A DNA stretch of 64,000 nucleotides from Planomicrobium okeanokoites (GCF_003428875.1 NZ_QQRS01000001.1:248001-312000); one strand, 5' to 3'. Shown: positions 16,801-28,729, numbered from the stretch's first letter. The notes: generated by a model from the letters alone, not told the origin. Numbers and translations: made by a program.

Positions 16801-17823
16801 ATGATCACATCAATTTGGAAATCGATACGCAGCGGGCAGATTGATCCCGTCTATCTCATTGTAGGCAATGAAAGTTATTTCATAGAAAAAACCCTGGATT
16901 TATTGAAGGCCAGTCTGACACAGGCGGGAGAACTGGAATTGTCGTTCTTTGACATGGATGAAGTGCCGGTCGACCACGCCATCGACGAAGCAGACACTAT
17001 TCCTTTTTTCAGTGACCGCAAACTGATCATCGCAAAAAACGCTTCTTTTTTGAAAGCAGCTGAGCGCGGCAAGGAAAAGATAAATCATGATATGAAGATT
17101 CTTGAAGCGTGGCTTGAAAATCCACCTTCCAGTTCAGTTACCGTTTTTGTTGCGCCATACGAAAAATTGGATGAACGTAAAAAAGTGGTCAAGCTGATGA
17201 AGCAGCATGCCGTTGTCGTCGAAGCGAAACCGCTGCAGGCAAATGATCTGGAATCGTGGTTATCGCATGAAGCGAAATCGTTCGGCAAGGAAATCAGCAG
17301 AAATGCAGTCCGCAAACTGGTGGAAATGGCCGGCACCAATCTTACGCTGCTGTCATCTGAAGTCGAAAAGATGTCGCTTTATCTTGGAGCGGAGGGTGAA
17401 ATAACCGAAGAATTGGTGGAGCAGATGACTGCCCGTACACTCGAACAGGATGCATTCAAAATGCTGCAGGCTTATCTGGACGGCAATATCAGCACAGCGC
17501 TGAGCGTCTATTATGATCTCCTCAGGCAGAAAGAGGAGCCTGTCGCACTTGCTGCGCTGCTGGCTTCACAGATCCGGTTCATGGTCCACGTCTATTATCT
17601 TCAAAAGAAGGGCTATCACGCGCAGCAGATCTCCAAGCAATTAAAAGCTCATCCGTACAGGGTGAAACTGCTTGTCGAGAAACGCCAGCAAATTTCTGAA
17701 CAGCGCCTGCTGGAAGTGTTGGGTGATTTGGCAGATATTGACCTGCAATTAAAAACCGTAAGCGGCAACCGTGAACGCGTACTTGAATTCTTTCTGATGA
17801 AGCGCGGGGCGAAGAACAGCTGA
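16801..17823 (+). CDS. holA: DNA polymerase III subunit delta
   Basis: A 340-residue clamp-loader delta subunit (YqeN): VYLIVGNESYFIEKTLDLLK near residues 18-37, the AAA-like core without a working Walker A, and the collar domain with EEPVALAALLASQIRFM and QLKAHPYRVKLL. It opens the beta clamp for loading. ATG 16801 follows AAGGAGGCGGAATA. It is convergent with rpsT across a shared terminator. Confidence 0.94.
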   Translation: MITSIWKSIRSGQIDPVYLIVGNESYFIEKTLDLLKASLTQAGELELSFFDMDEVPVDHAIDEADTIPFFSDRKLIIAKNASFLKAAERGKEKINHDMKILEAWLENPPSSSVTVFVAPYEKLDERKKVVKLMKQHAVVVEAKPLQANDLESWLSHEAKSFGKEISRNAVRKLVEMAGTNLTLLSSEVEKMSLYLGAEGEITEELVEQMTARTLEQDAFKMLQAYLDGNISTALSVYYDLLRQKEEPVALAALLASQIRFMVHVYYLQKKGYHAQQISKQLKAHPYRVKLLVEKRQQISEQRLLEVLGDLADIDLQLKTVSGNRERVLEFFLMKRGAKNS

Positions 17824-17839
17824 ATCTGAAAAAATTCAA

Positions 17840-17876
17840 AAAAAAGCCGGCTCCTTTAAAAGGAACCGGCTTTTTA
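17840..17876. terminator. Bidirectional terminator between holA and rpsT
   Basis: AAAAAGCCGG and CCGGCTTTTT arms with an inner TCCTTTAAAAGGA palindrome, spanning 17841-17875. Confidence 0.92.
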
Positions 17877-17881
17877 CATTT

Positions 17882-18130
17882 TTACGCTTGTTTCATCAAG
17901 CGAGATTTTTGGCGGGCTGCAGTGTTTTTATGGATTAAGCCTTTTGAAGCCGCTTTTTCCACTTGTTTAATCGCAGCTTTAACCTTAGCGTTTGCGTTTT
18001 CGTCATTGTTTGTCAAAGCTTGCTCAGCTTTTTTCAAAGATGAACGCATTGCTGATTTAGCTTGCGTGTTTTGAGCGTTTTTAGACTCGTTCGTTCTCAC
18101 ACGTTTGATCGCAGATTTAATGTTTGGCAT
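17882..18130 (-). CDS. rpsT: 30S ribosomal protein S20
   Basis: An 82-residue, basic, helical protein with the S20 start MPNIKSAIKRVRTNESKNAQ and the end GLIHKNTAARQKSRLMKQA. It binds 16S rRNA at the base of the body of the small subunit. ATG at 18130 follows AGGAGGTGAAAGAT; a GTG nine bases upstream falls within the ribosome site. Its leader has a possible switch structure (see the separate entry). Convergent with holA and divergent from lepA. Confidence 0.96.
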   Translation of the reverse strand: MPNIKSAIKRVRTNESKNAQNTQAKSAMRSSLKKAEQALTNNDENANAKVKAAIKQVEKAASKGLIHKNTAARQKSRLMKQA

Positions 18131-18136
18131 ATCTTT

Positions 18137-18175
18137 CACCTCCTAGACAAATAGGGAAAGAGGTGGAAACACCTC
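18137..18175 (-). promoter_or_regulatory. rpsT leader with two competing hairpins over the ribosome site
   Basis: Reading the minus-strand RNA, GAGGUG (18175-18170), loop UUUC, CACCUC (18165-18160) make a perfect 6-bp hairpin. The ribosome site GGAGGUG (18143-18137) contains the same GAGGUG, so CACCUC could instead pair with the ribosome site and hide it. The two pairings exclude each other. Autoregulation by S20 is known in E. coli; a switch here is inference. Confidence 0.45.
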
Positions 18176-18347
18176 AACTCTTTTATGTCTCTATACAACA
18201 TGAGTTATTTTATCAAACCAGGGAACGGAATGCAATAGATACGTGCAAAGAAGTTTTCCTTGACACAGAAATCATTTCCGGTGCTTTCATTGCCCAATAG
18301 CCATGGTACTGCTATAATTCATAGTAGTTTGTATAGGAGTGTGGACC

Positions 18348-20177
18348 ATGAACCAAGAACAGAGATTAGCGCGTCAAAGCAAAATACGTAATTTTTCGAT
18401 CATCGCCCATATCGATCACGGAAAATCTACGCTTGCCGACCGTATATTGGAGAGAACGAACGCCCTTACCGCAAGGGAGATGAAAGAGCAGCTGCTGGAT
18501 TCCATGGATTTGGAAAGGGAACGCGGCATTACGATCAAATTAAACGCTGTCCAGTTGAATTACACAGCAAAAGACGGCGAAACTTATATCATGCATTTAA
18601 TCGATACACCGGGGCACGTCGATTTCACTTATGAAGTTTCCCGCAGCCTTGCTGCCTGTGAAGGTGCTGTTCTCGTAGTGGACGCAGCACAGGGCATCGA
18701 AGCCCAGACATTGGCGAATGTTTATTTGGCGTTGGACAATGATCTGGAAATTCTGCCGGTCATCAATAAAATCGATTTGCCTGCAGCTGATCCTGAGCGC
18801 GTGCGCCAGGAAGTGGAAGATGTCATCGGTCTTGACGCATCAGACGCGGTTCTTGCTTCTGCGAAAGCGGGCATCGGAATCGAAGAGATCTTAGAGCAGA
18901 TCGTTGAAAAAGTGCCGGCTCCGACCGGTGACCCGAGTGCGCCTTTAAAAGCGATGATTTTTGATTCGCTGTACGATCCTTACCGGGGAATCGTTTCCTA
19001 TGTAAGAATCGTCGAAGGAACTGTCAAACCAGGCGATAAGATTAAAATGATGTCCAGCGATAAAGAGTTCGAAGTGATTGAAGCTGGCGTATTCACGCCG
19101 AGAGCAACACTTCGCGAAGAATTGACAGTCGGTGACGTAGGCTACCTGACTGCTGCCATCAAAAATGTGGGGGATGCGCCTGTAGGTGATACGATCACCC
19201 ACGCGAGAAATCCGGCAGCTGAAGCATTGCCCGGTTACCGTCGCTTGAACCCGATGGTATACTGCGGACTTTATCCGATCGACACCTCAAAATATAATGA
19301 CTTGCGTGATGCACTTGAAAAATTGGAATTGAATGATGCGGCTTTGCAATTTGAACCGGAATCATCCCAGGCACTCGGCTTCGGCTATCGCTGCGGTTTC
19401 CTCGGTTTATTGCACATGGAGATCATCCAGGAACGGATTGAACGTGAATTCAATATCGATTTGATCACGACTGCCCCGAGTGTTATCTATAATGTGCACA
19501 TGACAGATGAAGAAATCCTGAAAATCGATAACCCCGCAATGATGCCGGATCCTCAAAAGATCAGCTATGTGGAAGAACCTTATGTAAAAGCGACAATTAT
19601 GGTGCCGAATGATTATGTCGGCGCTGTTATGGAAATATGCCAGAAAAAACGCGGTAATTTCATGACCATGGATTATCTGGACAATTCACGCGTCAGCATC
19701 ATCTATGAACTGCCGCTTGCAGAAATCGTCTATGATTTCTTCGATCAATTGAAATCGGGAACGAAAGGCTATGCCTCTTTCGATTACGAATTGATCGGCT
19801 ATAAAGAATCAAAACTTGTGAAAATGGATATCCTTCTGAATTCGGAGCAGGTCGATGCATTAAGTTTCATCGTCCACCGTGATTTCGCTTATGAACGTGG
19901 CAAAGTCATCGTCGACAAATTAAAGACGCTGATTCCGAGACAACAATTTGAAGTTCCAATCCAGGCTGCAATCGGTCAGAAAATCGTTGCCCGCCAGACA
20001 ATCAGTGCGATGCGCAAAAACGTTTTGGCTAAATGTTACGGCGGCGATATTTCACGTAAACGCAAACTTCTTGATAAGCAAAAAGAAGGCAAGAAGCGCA
20101 TGAAGCAAGTCGGTTCTGTTGAAGTGCCGCAGGAAGCTTTCATGGCGATATTAAAAATGGACGACCAATCAAAATAA
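18348..20177 (+). CDS. lepA: Translation elongation factor 4 (LepA)
   Basis: A 609-residue translational GTPase: G1 AHIDHGKST at residues 20-28, G3 DTPGHVDF, G4 [12 protein letters not shown]-like domains II, III and V, and the LepA-specific C-terminal domain ending in [22 protein letters not shown]4 acts on stalled or misassembled ribosomes and in 30S biogenesis. ATG 18348 is seven bases after AGGAG; GTG 18339 overlaps the ribosome site. It is followed by hemW, as in other Bacillales. Confidence 0.96.
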   Translation: MNQEQRLARQSKIRNFSIIAHIDHGKSTLADRILERTNALTAREMKEQLLDSMDLERERGITIKLNAVQLNYTAKDGETYIMHLIDTPGHVDFTYEVSRSLAACEGAVLVVDAAQGIEAQTLANVYLALDNDLEILPVINKIDLPAADPERVRQEVEDVIGLDASDAVLASAKAGIGIEEILEQIVEKVPAPTGDPSAPLKAMIFDSLYDPYRGIVSYVRIVEGTVKPGDKIKMMSSDKEFEVIEAGVFTPRATLREELTVGDVGYLTAAIKNVGDAPVGDTITHARNPAAEALPGYRRLNPMVYCGLYPIDTSKYNDLRDALEKLELNDAALQFEPESSQALGFGYRCGFLGLLHMEIIQERIEREFNIDLITTAPSVIYNVHMTDEEILKIDNPAMMPDPQKISYVEEPYVKATIMVPNDYVGAVMEICQKKRGNFMTMDYLDNSRVSIIYELPLAEIVYDFFDQLKSGTKGYASFDYELIGYKESKLVKMDILLNSEQVDALSFIVHRDFAYERGKVIVDKLKTLIPRQQFEVPIQAAIGQKIVARQTISAMRKNVLAKCYGGDISRKRKLLDKQKEGKKRMKQVGSVEVPQEAFMAILKMDDQSK

Positions 20178-20183
20178 ACGTAA

Positions 20184-20215
20184 GGAGGAGGCGGTGTTTT
20201 CAGCCTCCTTTTCCT
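20184..20215 (+). terminator. Possible terminator between lepA and hemW
   Basis: AGGAGGC (20186-20192) pairs with GCCTCCT (20203-20209) and is followed by a short T-run, so read-through is possible. Confidence 0.7.
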
Positions 20216-20234
20216 ATTAGAAAAGAGGAATAAC

Positions 20235-21374
20235 ATGGTAAAGGGATTGTATATCCATATTCCATTCTGCCACCAGATCTGTTTCTACTGTGATTTCAAT
20301 AAAGTCTTTTTCAAAGACCAGCCAGTCGATGCCTATATCGATTCACTCGGGAAAGAGCTATCCCTATGGAAACAGCAGGGAGCACTCGATCAGCCGCTGG
20401 AAACGATATTTCTCGGCGGCGGCACTCCGACGTCATTGGAACCTCGTCAGCTGGAAAAATTGCTTAGCTATATCCATGAATACGTGCCGATGACAAGCGA
20501 TGTCGAATGGACATCTGAAGCAAATCCTGATGAATTGACATTTGAGAAAATGCAGGTGCTCTTCAATGGTGGAGTCAACCGACTGAGCATGGGTGTCCAG
20601 TCTTTCGATGAGGATTTATTGAGGCGCCTGGGCCGCACCCACAGCAATGGAGATGTTGCAAGAGCGGTTGAAGACGCACGTAAAGTAGGCTTTACGAATA
20701 TCAGTTTTGATTTGATGTACGGTCTGCCAGGGCAGACGATGAAACAATGGGAAGATACGCTTGAACAAGCGTTTGCTTTCGACTTGCCGCATTTCTCGGC
20801 GTACTCGTTGATTATTGAGCCGAAGACGGTTTTCTATAATTTGATGACCAAAGGGAAACTGAATACGGTGACCGAAGACCTTGAAGCTGATATGTATGAG
20901 AAGCTGATGACTGAAATGAATCAGCGAGGTTTATTGCAATATGAAATTTCGAATTTTGCGCGTGAAGGGATGGAATCACGCCATAACTTGCTGTACTGGG
21001 ACAACGAGGAATATATCGGAGCTGGAGCCGGTGCACATGGATATGTCCAGGGCATCCGCTATTCGAACCATGGTCCTCTGAAAAAATATATGGAGCCATT
21101 GGATTCGGATGAGCGTCCGATTTTGAATTCACATGAAGTTCCGAAGAAAGAGCAGATGGAAGAAGAGATGTTCCTTGGCCTCCGAAAAACTGACGGTGTG
21201 TCACTTGAACACTTTGAAACGAAATTCGGAATGGGCATGGAAACTGTATATGGCGAAATTCTGAAGAAAGAAATTGACAGCGAAAATTTAGCTATTGAAA
21301 AAGGCCGAGTCAAATTGACGAAGAAGGGCCGTTTCATCGGCAATAACGTATTCGAGCAATTTTTGCTGGCATAG
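20235..21374 (+). CDS. hemW: Radical SAM heme chaperone HemW
   Basis: A 379-residue radical SAM protein with the CX3CX2C cluster Cys12, Cys16, Cys19 in IPFCHQICFYCDFNK, then FLGGGTPTSL, RLSMGVQSFDEDLL and a HemW C-terminal domain with RHNLLYWDNEEYIGAGAGAH. HemW-type proteins are heme chaperones, distinct from the oxygen-independent coproporphyrinogen oxidase HemN, which has a longer N-terminus and CX3CX2CXC. ATG 20235 follows AAAAGAGGAATAAC. Located directly upstream of hrcA as in B. subtilis. Confidence 0.93.
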   Translation: MVKGLYIHIPFCHQICFYCDFNKVFFKDQPVDAYIDSLGKELSLWKQQGALDQPLETIFLGGGTPTSLEPRQLEKLLSYIHEYVPMTSDVEWTSEANPDELTFEKMQVLFNGGVNRLSMGVQSFDEDLLRRLGRTHSNGDVARAVEDARKVGFTNISFDLMYGLPGQTMKQWEDTLEQAFAFDLPHFSAYSLIIEPKTVFYNLMTKGKLNTVTEDLEADMYEKLMTEMNQRGLLQYEISNFAREGMESRHNLLYWDNEEYIGAGAGAHGYVQGIRYSNHGPLKKYMEPLDSDERPILNSHEVPKKEQMEEEMFLGLRKTDGVSLEHFETKFGMGMETVYGEILKKEIDSENLAIEKGRVKLTKKGRFIGNNVFEQFLLA

Positions 21375-21396
21375 AAATTTGTTGGATGCGCAATCG

Positions 21397-21425
21397 TTGA
21401 CAAGGGAAAAGGAATTTGGTAATTT
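21397..21425 (+). promoter_or_regulatory. Promoter of the hrcA operon
   Basis: TTGACA (21397-21402), 17-base spacer, TAATTT (21420-21425), directly upstream of the CIRCE element, so transcription would begin at or in the operator. Confidence 0.65.
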
Positions 21426-21435
21426 TAGTGTAGTC

Positions 21436-21462
21436 TTAGCACTCGCACTATAAGAGTGCTAA
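21436..21462 (+). promoter_or_regulatory. CIRCE operator (HrcA binding site)
   Basis: Exact inverted repeat TTAGCACTC-N9-GAGTGCTAA with no mismatch to the consensus. It lies between promoter and hrcA start, placing hrcA-grpE-dnaK under HrcA control of the class I heat-shock response. Confidence 0.98.
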
Positions 21463-21476
21463 CAGAGGTGATGATC

Positions 21477-22505
21477 ATGTTAACAGAACGGCAACTGCTC
21501 ATTTTAAAAGTGACGGTGGATGATTATATTCAATCAGCGCAGCCGGTAGGATCAAACCAATTAGCCAAAAAATCCGGAATTTCCTTCAGTTCGGCGACAA
21601 TCCGGAATGAAATGGCCGACCTGGAAGGAATGGGGTTCCTTGAGAAAACCCATACTTCTTCCGGCCGGATTCCATCTGAACGAGGCTATCGCTATTACGT
21701 GGATCATTTACTGACTCCCCGTCCGCTTCCGAAGGAAGATATCATCCAATTACGTTCCATCTTCGAAGATAAAATCAGCGAGACCGAAGAAGTGATCAAA
21801 CGGTCTGCAATGATTTTGTCTGAATTGACGAATTACACATCAATCCTGCTGGGGCCGGATGTCCGCCGGCACATCGTCAAGAAATTGTCGATCGTGCCGC
21901 TGACTACCAATTCCGCAGTCGCAATCATTGTGACGGATTCCGGCCATGTCGAAAATCGGGTCTTTCCGATACCGGAAGGCTTGAATCCTTCCGAAATTGA
22001 AAAAATGGTCAATATTTTGAACGAACGCCTTGTAGGCGTCTCGCTCTATGATCTTCATACGCGGCTCGAACAGGAAACGATGATGGTCATGAAACAGCAT
22101 ATGGAGCGTTATGGTGAATTGTTTTCGACTTTCAGGCAAGCGGTCATATTGCCGCGGGAAAAGAATGTCTACTACGGCGGTAAGCTGAATATCCTGAATC
22201 AGCCGGATTTCCATGATCTTCATAAGATCAGGAGTCTGATGGATGTCATGGAGGAATCGGAGCATATTCCGATGATCATTCCAGTCGGCAACCAGGGGCT
22301 GCACATCCGGATCGGATCGGAAAATGCGCTGTCGGCAATGGAGGACTGTTCTGTTATTACGGTGTCCTACGATATCGGCGAAGAACAGACCGGCTCGATC
22401 GCCATCGTCGGCCCGAAAAGGATGGATTATAAGAGGATCGTCTCATTGCTTGATACATTGAGCGGCGATCTCTCCAAAGAGCTGACTCGAATATTTCGGA
22501 AATAA
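21477..22505 (+). CDS. hrcA: Heat-inducible transcription repressor HrcA
   Basis: A 342-residue repressor: winged helix with SGISFSSATIRNEMADLEGM at about 36-55, the LEKTHTSSGRIPSERGYRYY segment after it, and a GAF-like C-terminal domain with SIAIVGPKRMDYKRIVSLL. HrcA, kept active by GroEL, binds CIRCE. ATG 21477 is six bases after GAGGTG; earlier in-frame starts fall in the ribosome site or operator. First gene of the operon, so it represses itself. Confidence 0.96.
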   Translation: MLTERQLLILKVTVDDYIQSAQPVGSNQLAKKSGISFSSATIRNEMADLEGMGFLEKTHTSSGRIPSERGYRYYVDHLLTPRPLPKEDIIQLRSIFEDKISETEEVIKRSAMILSELTNYTSILLGPDVRRHIVKKLSIVPLTTNSAVAIIVTDSGHVENRVFPIPEGLNPSEIEKMVNILNERLVGVSLYDLHTRLEQETMMVMKQHMERYGELFSTFRQAVILPREKNVYYGGKLNILNQPDFHDLHKIRSLMDVMEESEHIPMIIPVGNQGLHIRIGSENALSAMEDCSVITVSYDIGEEQTGSIAIVGPKRMDYKRIVSLLDTLSGDLSKELTRIFRK

Positions 22506-22520
22506 AGGAGGAACATCATT

Positions 22521-23144
22521 TTGTCTAATGAAAAAAAACCTCTAGCAAATGAGGAAGAAACTGCAGCAGACATCGATGAAACAACAACAGGCAAGCAGTC
22601 GGATGAAAACGCCGAAAAGACGACTGTTTCATTGAAAGAGGAAACTGAAGAGGCAGTTGAAAGCCGCGATGATCAATCTAATGAAAATGAAGGCGAAGAT
22701 GAAGTTTCCGTTTTGAAAGATGAACTGGAAGCTGAACAGAACAAATATTTGCGGTTACTGGCGGATTACGACAATTTCAAACGCCGTACGCAGAAAGACC
22801 GTGAAATTTCAGCGAAATTCCGTTCGCAGTCCTTGCTGACAGATCTTCTGCCGGTACTTGATAATTTTGAACGCGCTTTGGCCGTGGAAGCCAAAAGCGA
22901 AGATGCCGTTTCTATCATGAAAGGCGTCGAAATGGTTCAAAAATCCTTGCTTGAAGCTGTAAAGCGTGAAGGCCTCGAAGAAATCCCTGCTGTCGGTGAA
23001 CCATTCGATCCGAATTTCCACCAGGCAGTGATGCAGGAAAAAGATGACGATGCAGAACCGGGCACAGTGTTACAGGAATTGCAGAAGGGGTATACCCTTA
23101 AAGGCAGAGTCCTTCGTCCGGCAATGGTTAAAGTAAACGAATAA
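22521..23144 (+). CDS. grpE: Nucleotide exchange factor GrpE
   Basis: A 207-residue GrpE with a long acidic N-terminal tail (residues 1-65), a coiled-coil helix containing RLLADYDNFKRRTQKD, and the C-terminal beta domain with PAVGEPFDPNFHQAVM and GRVLRPAMVKV. It releases ADP from DnaK. TTG 22521 is the start, behind AAAGGAGGAACATCATT, 15 bases after hrcA. Confidence 0.96.
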   Translation: MSNEKKPLANEEETAADIDETTTGKQSDENAEKTTVSLKEETEEAVESRDDQSNENEGEDEVSVLKDELEAEQNKYLRLLADYDNFKRRTQKDREISAKFRSQSLLTDLLPVLDNFERALAVEAKSEDAVSIMKGVEMVQKSLLEAVKREGLEEIPAVGEPFDPNFHQAVMQEKDDDAEPGTVLQELQKGYTLKGRVLRPAMVKVNE

Positions 23145-23163
23145 TAGCTAAAACGAATAATAG

Positions 23164-25017
<1,854 letters not shown>

Positions 25018-25033
25018 GAAAGACCCGGAAAAG

Positions 25034-25066
25034 TCAAAGCAAAGCAACATGCTTTGGCTTTTTCAA
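25034..25066 (+). terminator. Hairpin terminator after dnaK
   Basis: Imperfect stem: CAAAGCAAAGC pairs with GCTTTGGCTTT with one bulge, then a T-run. Confidence 0.6.
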
Positions 25067-25071
25067 TGTCT

Positions 25072-25100
25072 TTGCAAGGTCAATTGATACCGTGTACAAT
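25072..25100 (+). promoter_or_regulatory. Promoter upstream of dnaJ
   Basis: TTGCAA (25072-25077), 17-base spacer, TACAAT (25095-25100), 30 bases before dnaJ. Confidence 0.65.
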
Positions 25101-25130
25101 TAACGGTGATTGTTAGAGGGAGAGTGACAT

Positions 25131-26249
25131 ATGAATAAGCGAGATTATTATGAGGTGCTTGGTGTTTCAAAAACAGCATCCAAGGAAGAAATCAAAAAAG
25201 CTTACCGGAAATTATCGAAGCAATTTCACCCGGATATCAATAAAGAAGCAAATGCATCTGAGAAATTCCAGGAAGTGAAAGAAGCATATGAAGTATTGAG
25301 TGATGAACAGAAACGCGCGCAATACGATCAATTCGGACATCAGGATCCGAACCAGGGATTCGGCGGCGGTTTTGGCGGAGCGGAAGGTTTCGGTTTCGAC
25401 GACATCTTCAGCACATTCTTTGGCGGCGGCACAAGACGCCGTGATCCGAATGCGCCGCGTAAAGGCGATGATCTTCAATATTCCATGACTATCGACTTCA
25501 TGGACGCAGTTTTCGGAAAAGAAACGGAAGTTGAAATTCCGAAAGAGGAAAATTGTGATACGTGTGACGGCTCTGGAGCAAAACCGGGCACGAAGAAAAA
25601 AACGTGTCCATACTGCGAAGGTACCGGCCAATTGAACGTGACGCAGGATACGCCTTTTGGACGCATGGTCAACCGCAGAGCTTGCCAGCACTGTGAAGGC
25701 ACAGGGCAGATCATCGAAGAAAAATGCCCGACATGTAAAGGCGCAGGCAAAGTGCGCAAAGTCAAAAAAATCAAAGTTAGCATTCCGGCAGGCGTTGATG
25801 ACGGCCAGCAATTGCGCGTCAGCGGACAAGGTGGCCCTGGTTACAACGGCGGACCATCCGGAGACCTTTATGTTGTATTCCGCGTGAAACCGCATAAGGA
25901 CTTTGAACGTGAAGGCGACGACATCTATCTGGAGTTGGGATTAACTTATCCGCAGGCAGCGCTTGGCGATGAAATCGAAGTGCCGACGGTCCACGGAAAA
26001 GTGAAACTGAAAATTCCAGCCGGTACACAAAGTGGCGCACGTTTCCGCCTGAAAGGGAAAGGCGTCAAAAATGTCCATGGTTACGGTATCGGAGATCAGC
26101 ACGTCATCATCCGTGTGAAAACACCGACGAAACTCAGCGAGAAACAGCGCCAGTTGCTGAGAGAGTTTGCTGAGATCAGTGGAGATATTCCTGAAGAGCA
26201 GGAAAGTTCATTATTCGATAAAATCAAACGAACGATCAAAGGCGATTAA
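25131..26249 (+). CDS. dnaJ: Chaperone protein DnaJ (Hsp40)
   Basis: A 372-residue class I DnaJ: J-domain with HPD in [10 protein letters not shown] near residue 33, Gly/Phe-rich linker (70-100), four zinc repeats [24 protein letters not shown] and CPTCKGAG between about 143 and 213, and C-terminal substrate domains. It stimulates DnaK ATPase. ATG 25131 follows AGAGGGAGAGTGACAT. It probably heads its own unit with prmA and rsmE. Confidence 0.97.
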   Translation: MNKRDYYEVLGVSKTASKEEIKKAYRKLSKQFHPDINKEANASEKFQEVKEAYEVLSDEQKRAQYDQFGHQDPNQGFGGGFGGAEGFGFDDIFSTFFGGGTRRRDPNAPRKGDDLQYSMTIDFMDAVFGKETEVEIPKEENCDTCDGSGAKPGTKKKTCPYCEGTGQLNVTQDTPFGRMVNRRACQHCEGTGQIIEEKCPTCKGAGKVRKVKKIKVSIPAGVDDGQQLRVSGQGGPGYNGGPSGDLYVVFRVKPHKDFEREGDDIYLELGLTYPQAALGDEIEVPTVHGKVKLKIPAGTQSGARFRLKGKGVKNVHGYGIGDQHVIIRVKTPTKLSEKQRQLLREFAEISGDIPEEQESSLFDKIKRTIKGD

Positions 26250-26264
26250 AGGAGCTGGTTGCAC

Positions 26265-27206
26265 GTGAAATGGTCAGAACTATCCATCCATACAACGAAC
26301 GAAGCGATTGAATCCATTTCGAATATTCTGCACGAAGCGGGTGCAAGTGGAGTCGTCATTGAAGATTCGGATGATTTTTCCAAAGAAAGAGAAGATCAAT
26401 TCGGAGAGATCTGGTCACTTAATGCAGACGACTTCCCGAAAGACGGTGTAATTCTCAAAGCTTATTTGCCGGTCAACAGTTTTTTAGGTGAAACCGTAGA
26501 GGCAATTAAACTGGCCGTCAACAATCTCGTCACTTTCGATATCAATATCGGAGCCAATGTGGTGACGATCAGCGAAGTGAACGAAGAAGAGTGGGCAACT
26601 GCCTGGAAAAAGTATTACCATCCAGTCAAAATTTCGCAGCGTTTTACGATTGTGCCCACTTGGGAAACTTATAATCCTGTTTCCAGTGACGAATTGATCA
26701 TTGAACTGGATCCGGGCATGGCATTTGGCACAGGGACGCACCCGACAACAGTCATGAGCCTGCAGGCGCTTGAGAAGACGGTGAAAACCGGGGAACGGGT
26801 CATAGACATCGGAACCGGCTCAGGCGTTCTGGCTATCGGCGCAGCTCTGCTCGGTGCCAAGGAAGTTCATGCACTGGATCTTGACGATATCGCAGTAAAA
26901 GCTGCGGGCATCAATGTCAAGCTCAATAAAGTGCAGGATAGAGTAACAGTTGCAGGCGGCAATCTTGTTGATACGATTGACGAACCCGGCGACGTGGTAG
27001 TGGCGAATATTTTGGCGGAAATCATCATGTCATTTACAGATGATGCCTATAAAGTGGTGAAACCAGGCGGCCATTATATAACTTCCGGCATCATTTCCGC
27101 TAAGAAGAATGATGTGAAGGAAGCTTTGGAAGGATCCGGCTTTGTTATTGAGGATATTATGATGATGGAAGACTGGGTTACGATCATTTCAAAAAAACCT
27201 GAATGA
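26265..27206 (+). CDS. prmA: Ribosomal protein L11 methyltransferase
   Basis: A 313-residue enzyme with an N-terminal L11-binding ferredoxin-like domain, linker, and SAM domain (DIGTGSGVLAIGAALLGA near 180, VVANILAEII near 246). It trimethylates uL11. GTG 26265 gives the B. subtilis-like start MKWSELSIHTT, with AAAGGAG ten bases upstream; TTG 26259 is also possible. It follows dnaJ by 15 bases. Confidence 0.95.
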   Translation: MKWSELSIHTTNEAIESISNILHEAGASGVVIEDSDDFSKEREDQFGEIWSLNADDFPKDGVILKAYLPVNSFLGETVEAIKLAVNNLVTFDINIGANVVTISEVNEEEWATAWKKYYHPVKISQRFTIVPTWETYNPVSSDELIIELDPGMAFGTGTHPTTVMSLQALEKTVKTGERVIDIGTGSGVLAIGAALLGAKEVHALDLDDIAVKAAGINVKLNKVQDRVTVAGGNLVDTIDEPGDVVVANILAEIIMSFTDDAYKVVKPGGHYITSGIISAKKNDVKEALEGSGFVIEDIMMMEDWVTIISKKPE

Positions 27207-27219
27207 ACGGGGTGCAACG

Positions 27220-27957
27220 ATGCAGCGATATTTTATTGATGGCAAAGTTCCCGACAACCGCATAACTGTAATAACTGGCGATGATGCAAAGCACATCGCC
27301 AAAGTTATGCGCCAAACTGCCGGTGACAGCCTGATAGCGGTAATGGAAGGCAAAGCCTATGCAGCCACGATTCTTTCAGCAGACCGTGATGTAGAAGTGC
27401 GGCTGGACACGGAAGTTGAAGCGGTTGTAGAAATGCCCAAGCAGGTGACCATTGCCTGTGGGCTGCCCAAAGGCGATAAACTGGAATTGATCGCACAGAA
27501 ATGCACCGAACTTGGCATGTATGCGATGATTCCGTTTGCGGCAGAAAGATCGATCGTCAAATGGGACGCCGGAAAAAGCGATAAAAAGATTTCCCGTCTG
27601 CAGAAAATCGCTAAAGAAGCTGCTGAGCAGTCACATCGTACGCATTTGCCGGTCATACATAACGTCCAAAGCTTTAAGCAATTGCTGGAAGCAGCCGGCT
27701 CTTATGACGCGGTGATAGTAGCGTACGAAGAAGAAGCTCGGGCATCAGCACCGGCGCGGTTTGCCGATATTTTAAAAACCATGTATGATAAAAGTACGAT
27801 ATTGATTGTTTTTGGGCCTGAAGGCGGTATATCCGAAAAAGAAGTTTTCAGCCTGAAAAACGCTGGTGCGTTGTTCACTTCACTTGGTCCACGCATCCTG
27901 CGAACGGAAACCGCTCCTTTCTATGCATTGTCCGCAATGTCCTATGAATTCGAGTGA
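27220..27957 (+). CDS. rsmE: 16S rRNA (uracil1498-N3)-methyltransferase
   Basis: A 245-residue SPOUT methyltransferase: N-terminal PUA-like domain with DDAKHIAKVMR near 25, PKGDKLELIAQKCTELG near 83, and the knot GPEGGISEKEV near 198 with LGPRILRTETAP. It methylates N3 of U1498 in 16S rRNA. ATG 27220 follows GAACGGGGTGCAACG, 13 bases after prmA. In B. subtilis mtaB follows; here deoC does. Confidence 0.95.
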   Translation: MQRYFIDGKVPDNRITVITGDDAKHIAKVMRQTAGDSLIAVMEGKAYAATILSADRDVEVRLDTEVEAVVEMPKQVTIACGLPKGDKLELIAQKCTELGMYAMIPFAAERSIVKWDAGKSDKKISRLQKIAKEAAEQSHRTHLPVIHNVQSFKQLLEAAGSYDAVIVAYEEEARASAPARFADILKTMYDKSTILIVFGPEGGISEKEVFSLKNAGALFTSLGPRILRTETAPFYALSAMSYEFE

Positions 27958-28057
27958 CCAGGCGGTCCATCAACTCCAATCAATAAAGTCACACACATCC
28001 GTCGATTTTCATCAGCGGAATTCTTTAACTAAATCTATCTGAGAACGGAGCATTTTC

Positions 28058-28726
28058 ATGTCAAACATCGCATCTTATATCGACCATACTTTATTGAAAC
28101 CGGAATCCACGAAAGAACAGGTGATTGAACTTTGCAAGGAAGCGGCGCAATATGAATTTGCATCTGTCTGCGTTAACCCTTCATATGTAGAAACAGCTGC
28201 TGCTGAACTGAAGGACAGCAAAGTGAAAGTCTGCACGGTCATCGGTTTCCCGTTAGGAGCTTCGACTTCTGAAACAAAAGCGTTTGAAACGAAAGACGCG
28301 ATTGCAAAAGGGGCGGAAGAAATCGATATGGTGGTTAACATCGGCGCAATTAAATCCGGTGATTCAGAACTTGTGAAAAATGATATTCAGGCGGTTGTGG
28401 AAGCTGCAAAAGGCAAAGCGATCGTTAAAGTGATTATTGAAGCAAGCTTGTTGACTGATGAAGAAAAAGTTTTGGCATCACGCCTTTCAAAAGAAGCCGG
28501 AGCTGATTTCGTTAAGACTTCTACAGGATTCTCGACTGGTGGAGCTACAGTGGCTGACGTGAAGCTGATGCGTGAAACAGTCGGCTCTGAACTGGGAGTG
28601 AAAGCTTCCGGCGGTGTCAGAAGCCTGGAAGATGTCCAAGCGATGATCGATGCAGGGGCAAGCCGCATTGGCGCTAGCTCGGGTGTCCAGATCATGCAGG
28701 GATTGAAATCAGATTCTGATTATTAA
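28058..28726 (+). CDS. deoC: Deoxyribose-phosphate aldolase
   Basis: A 222-residue TIM-barrel aldolase: [15 protein letters not shown] near the start, [15 protein letters not shown] near 62, the Schiff-base Lys in [16 protein letters not shown] near 151, and [11 protein letters not shown] near 180. It splits deoxyribose 5-phosphate in nucleoside breakdown. ATG 28058 follows GAACGGAGCATTTTC. It stands between rsmE and rpsU, a place taken by mtaB in B. subtilis, and is not with other nucleoside catabolic genes. Confidence 0.95.
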   Translation: MSNIASYIDHTLLKPESTKEQVIELCKEAAQYEFASVCVNPSYVETAAAELKDSKVKVCTVIGFPLGASTSETKAFETKDAIAKGAEEIDMVVNIGAIKSGDSELVKNDIQAVVEAAKGKAIVKVIIEASLLTDEEKVLASRLSKEAGADFVKTSTGFSTGGATVADVKLMRETVGSELGVKASGGVRSLEDVQAMIDAGASRIGASSGVQIMQGLKSDSDY

Positions 28727-28729
28727 CTG

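Noticed and set aside
25212..25895. 227-codon minus-strand ORF within dnaJ
   Set aside because: It is a shadow of the dnaJ zinc-repeat region, has no promoter or ribosome site, and resembles no protein family.
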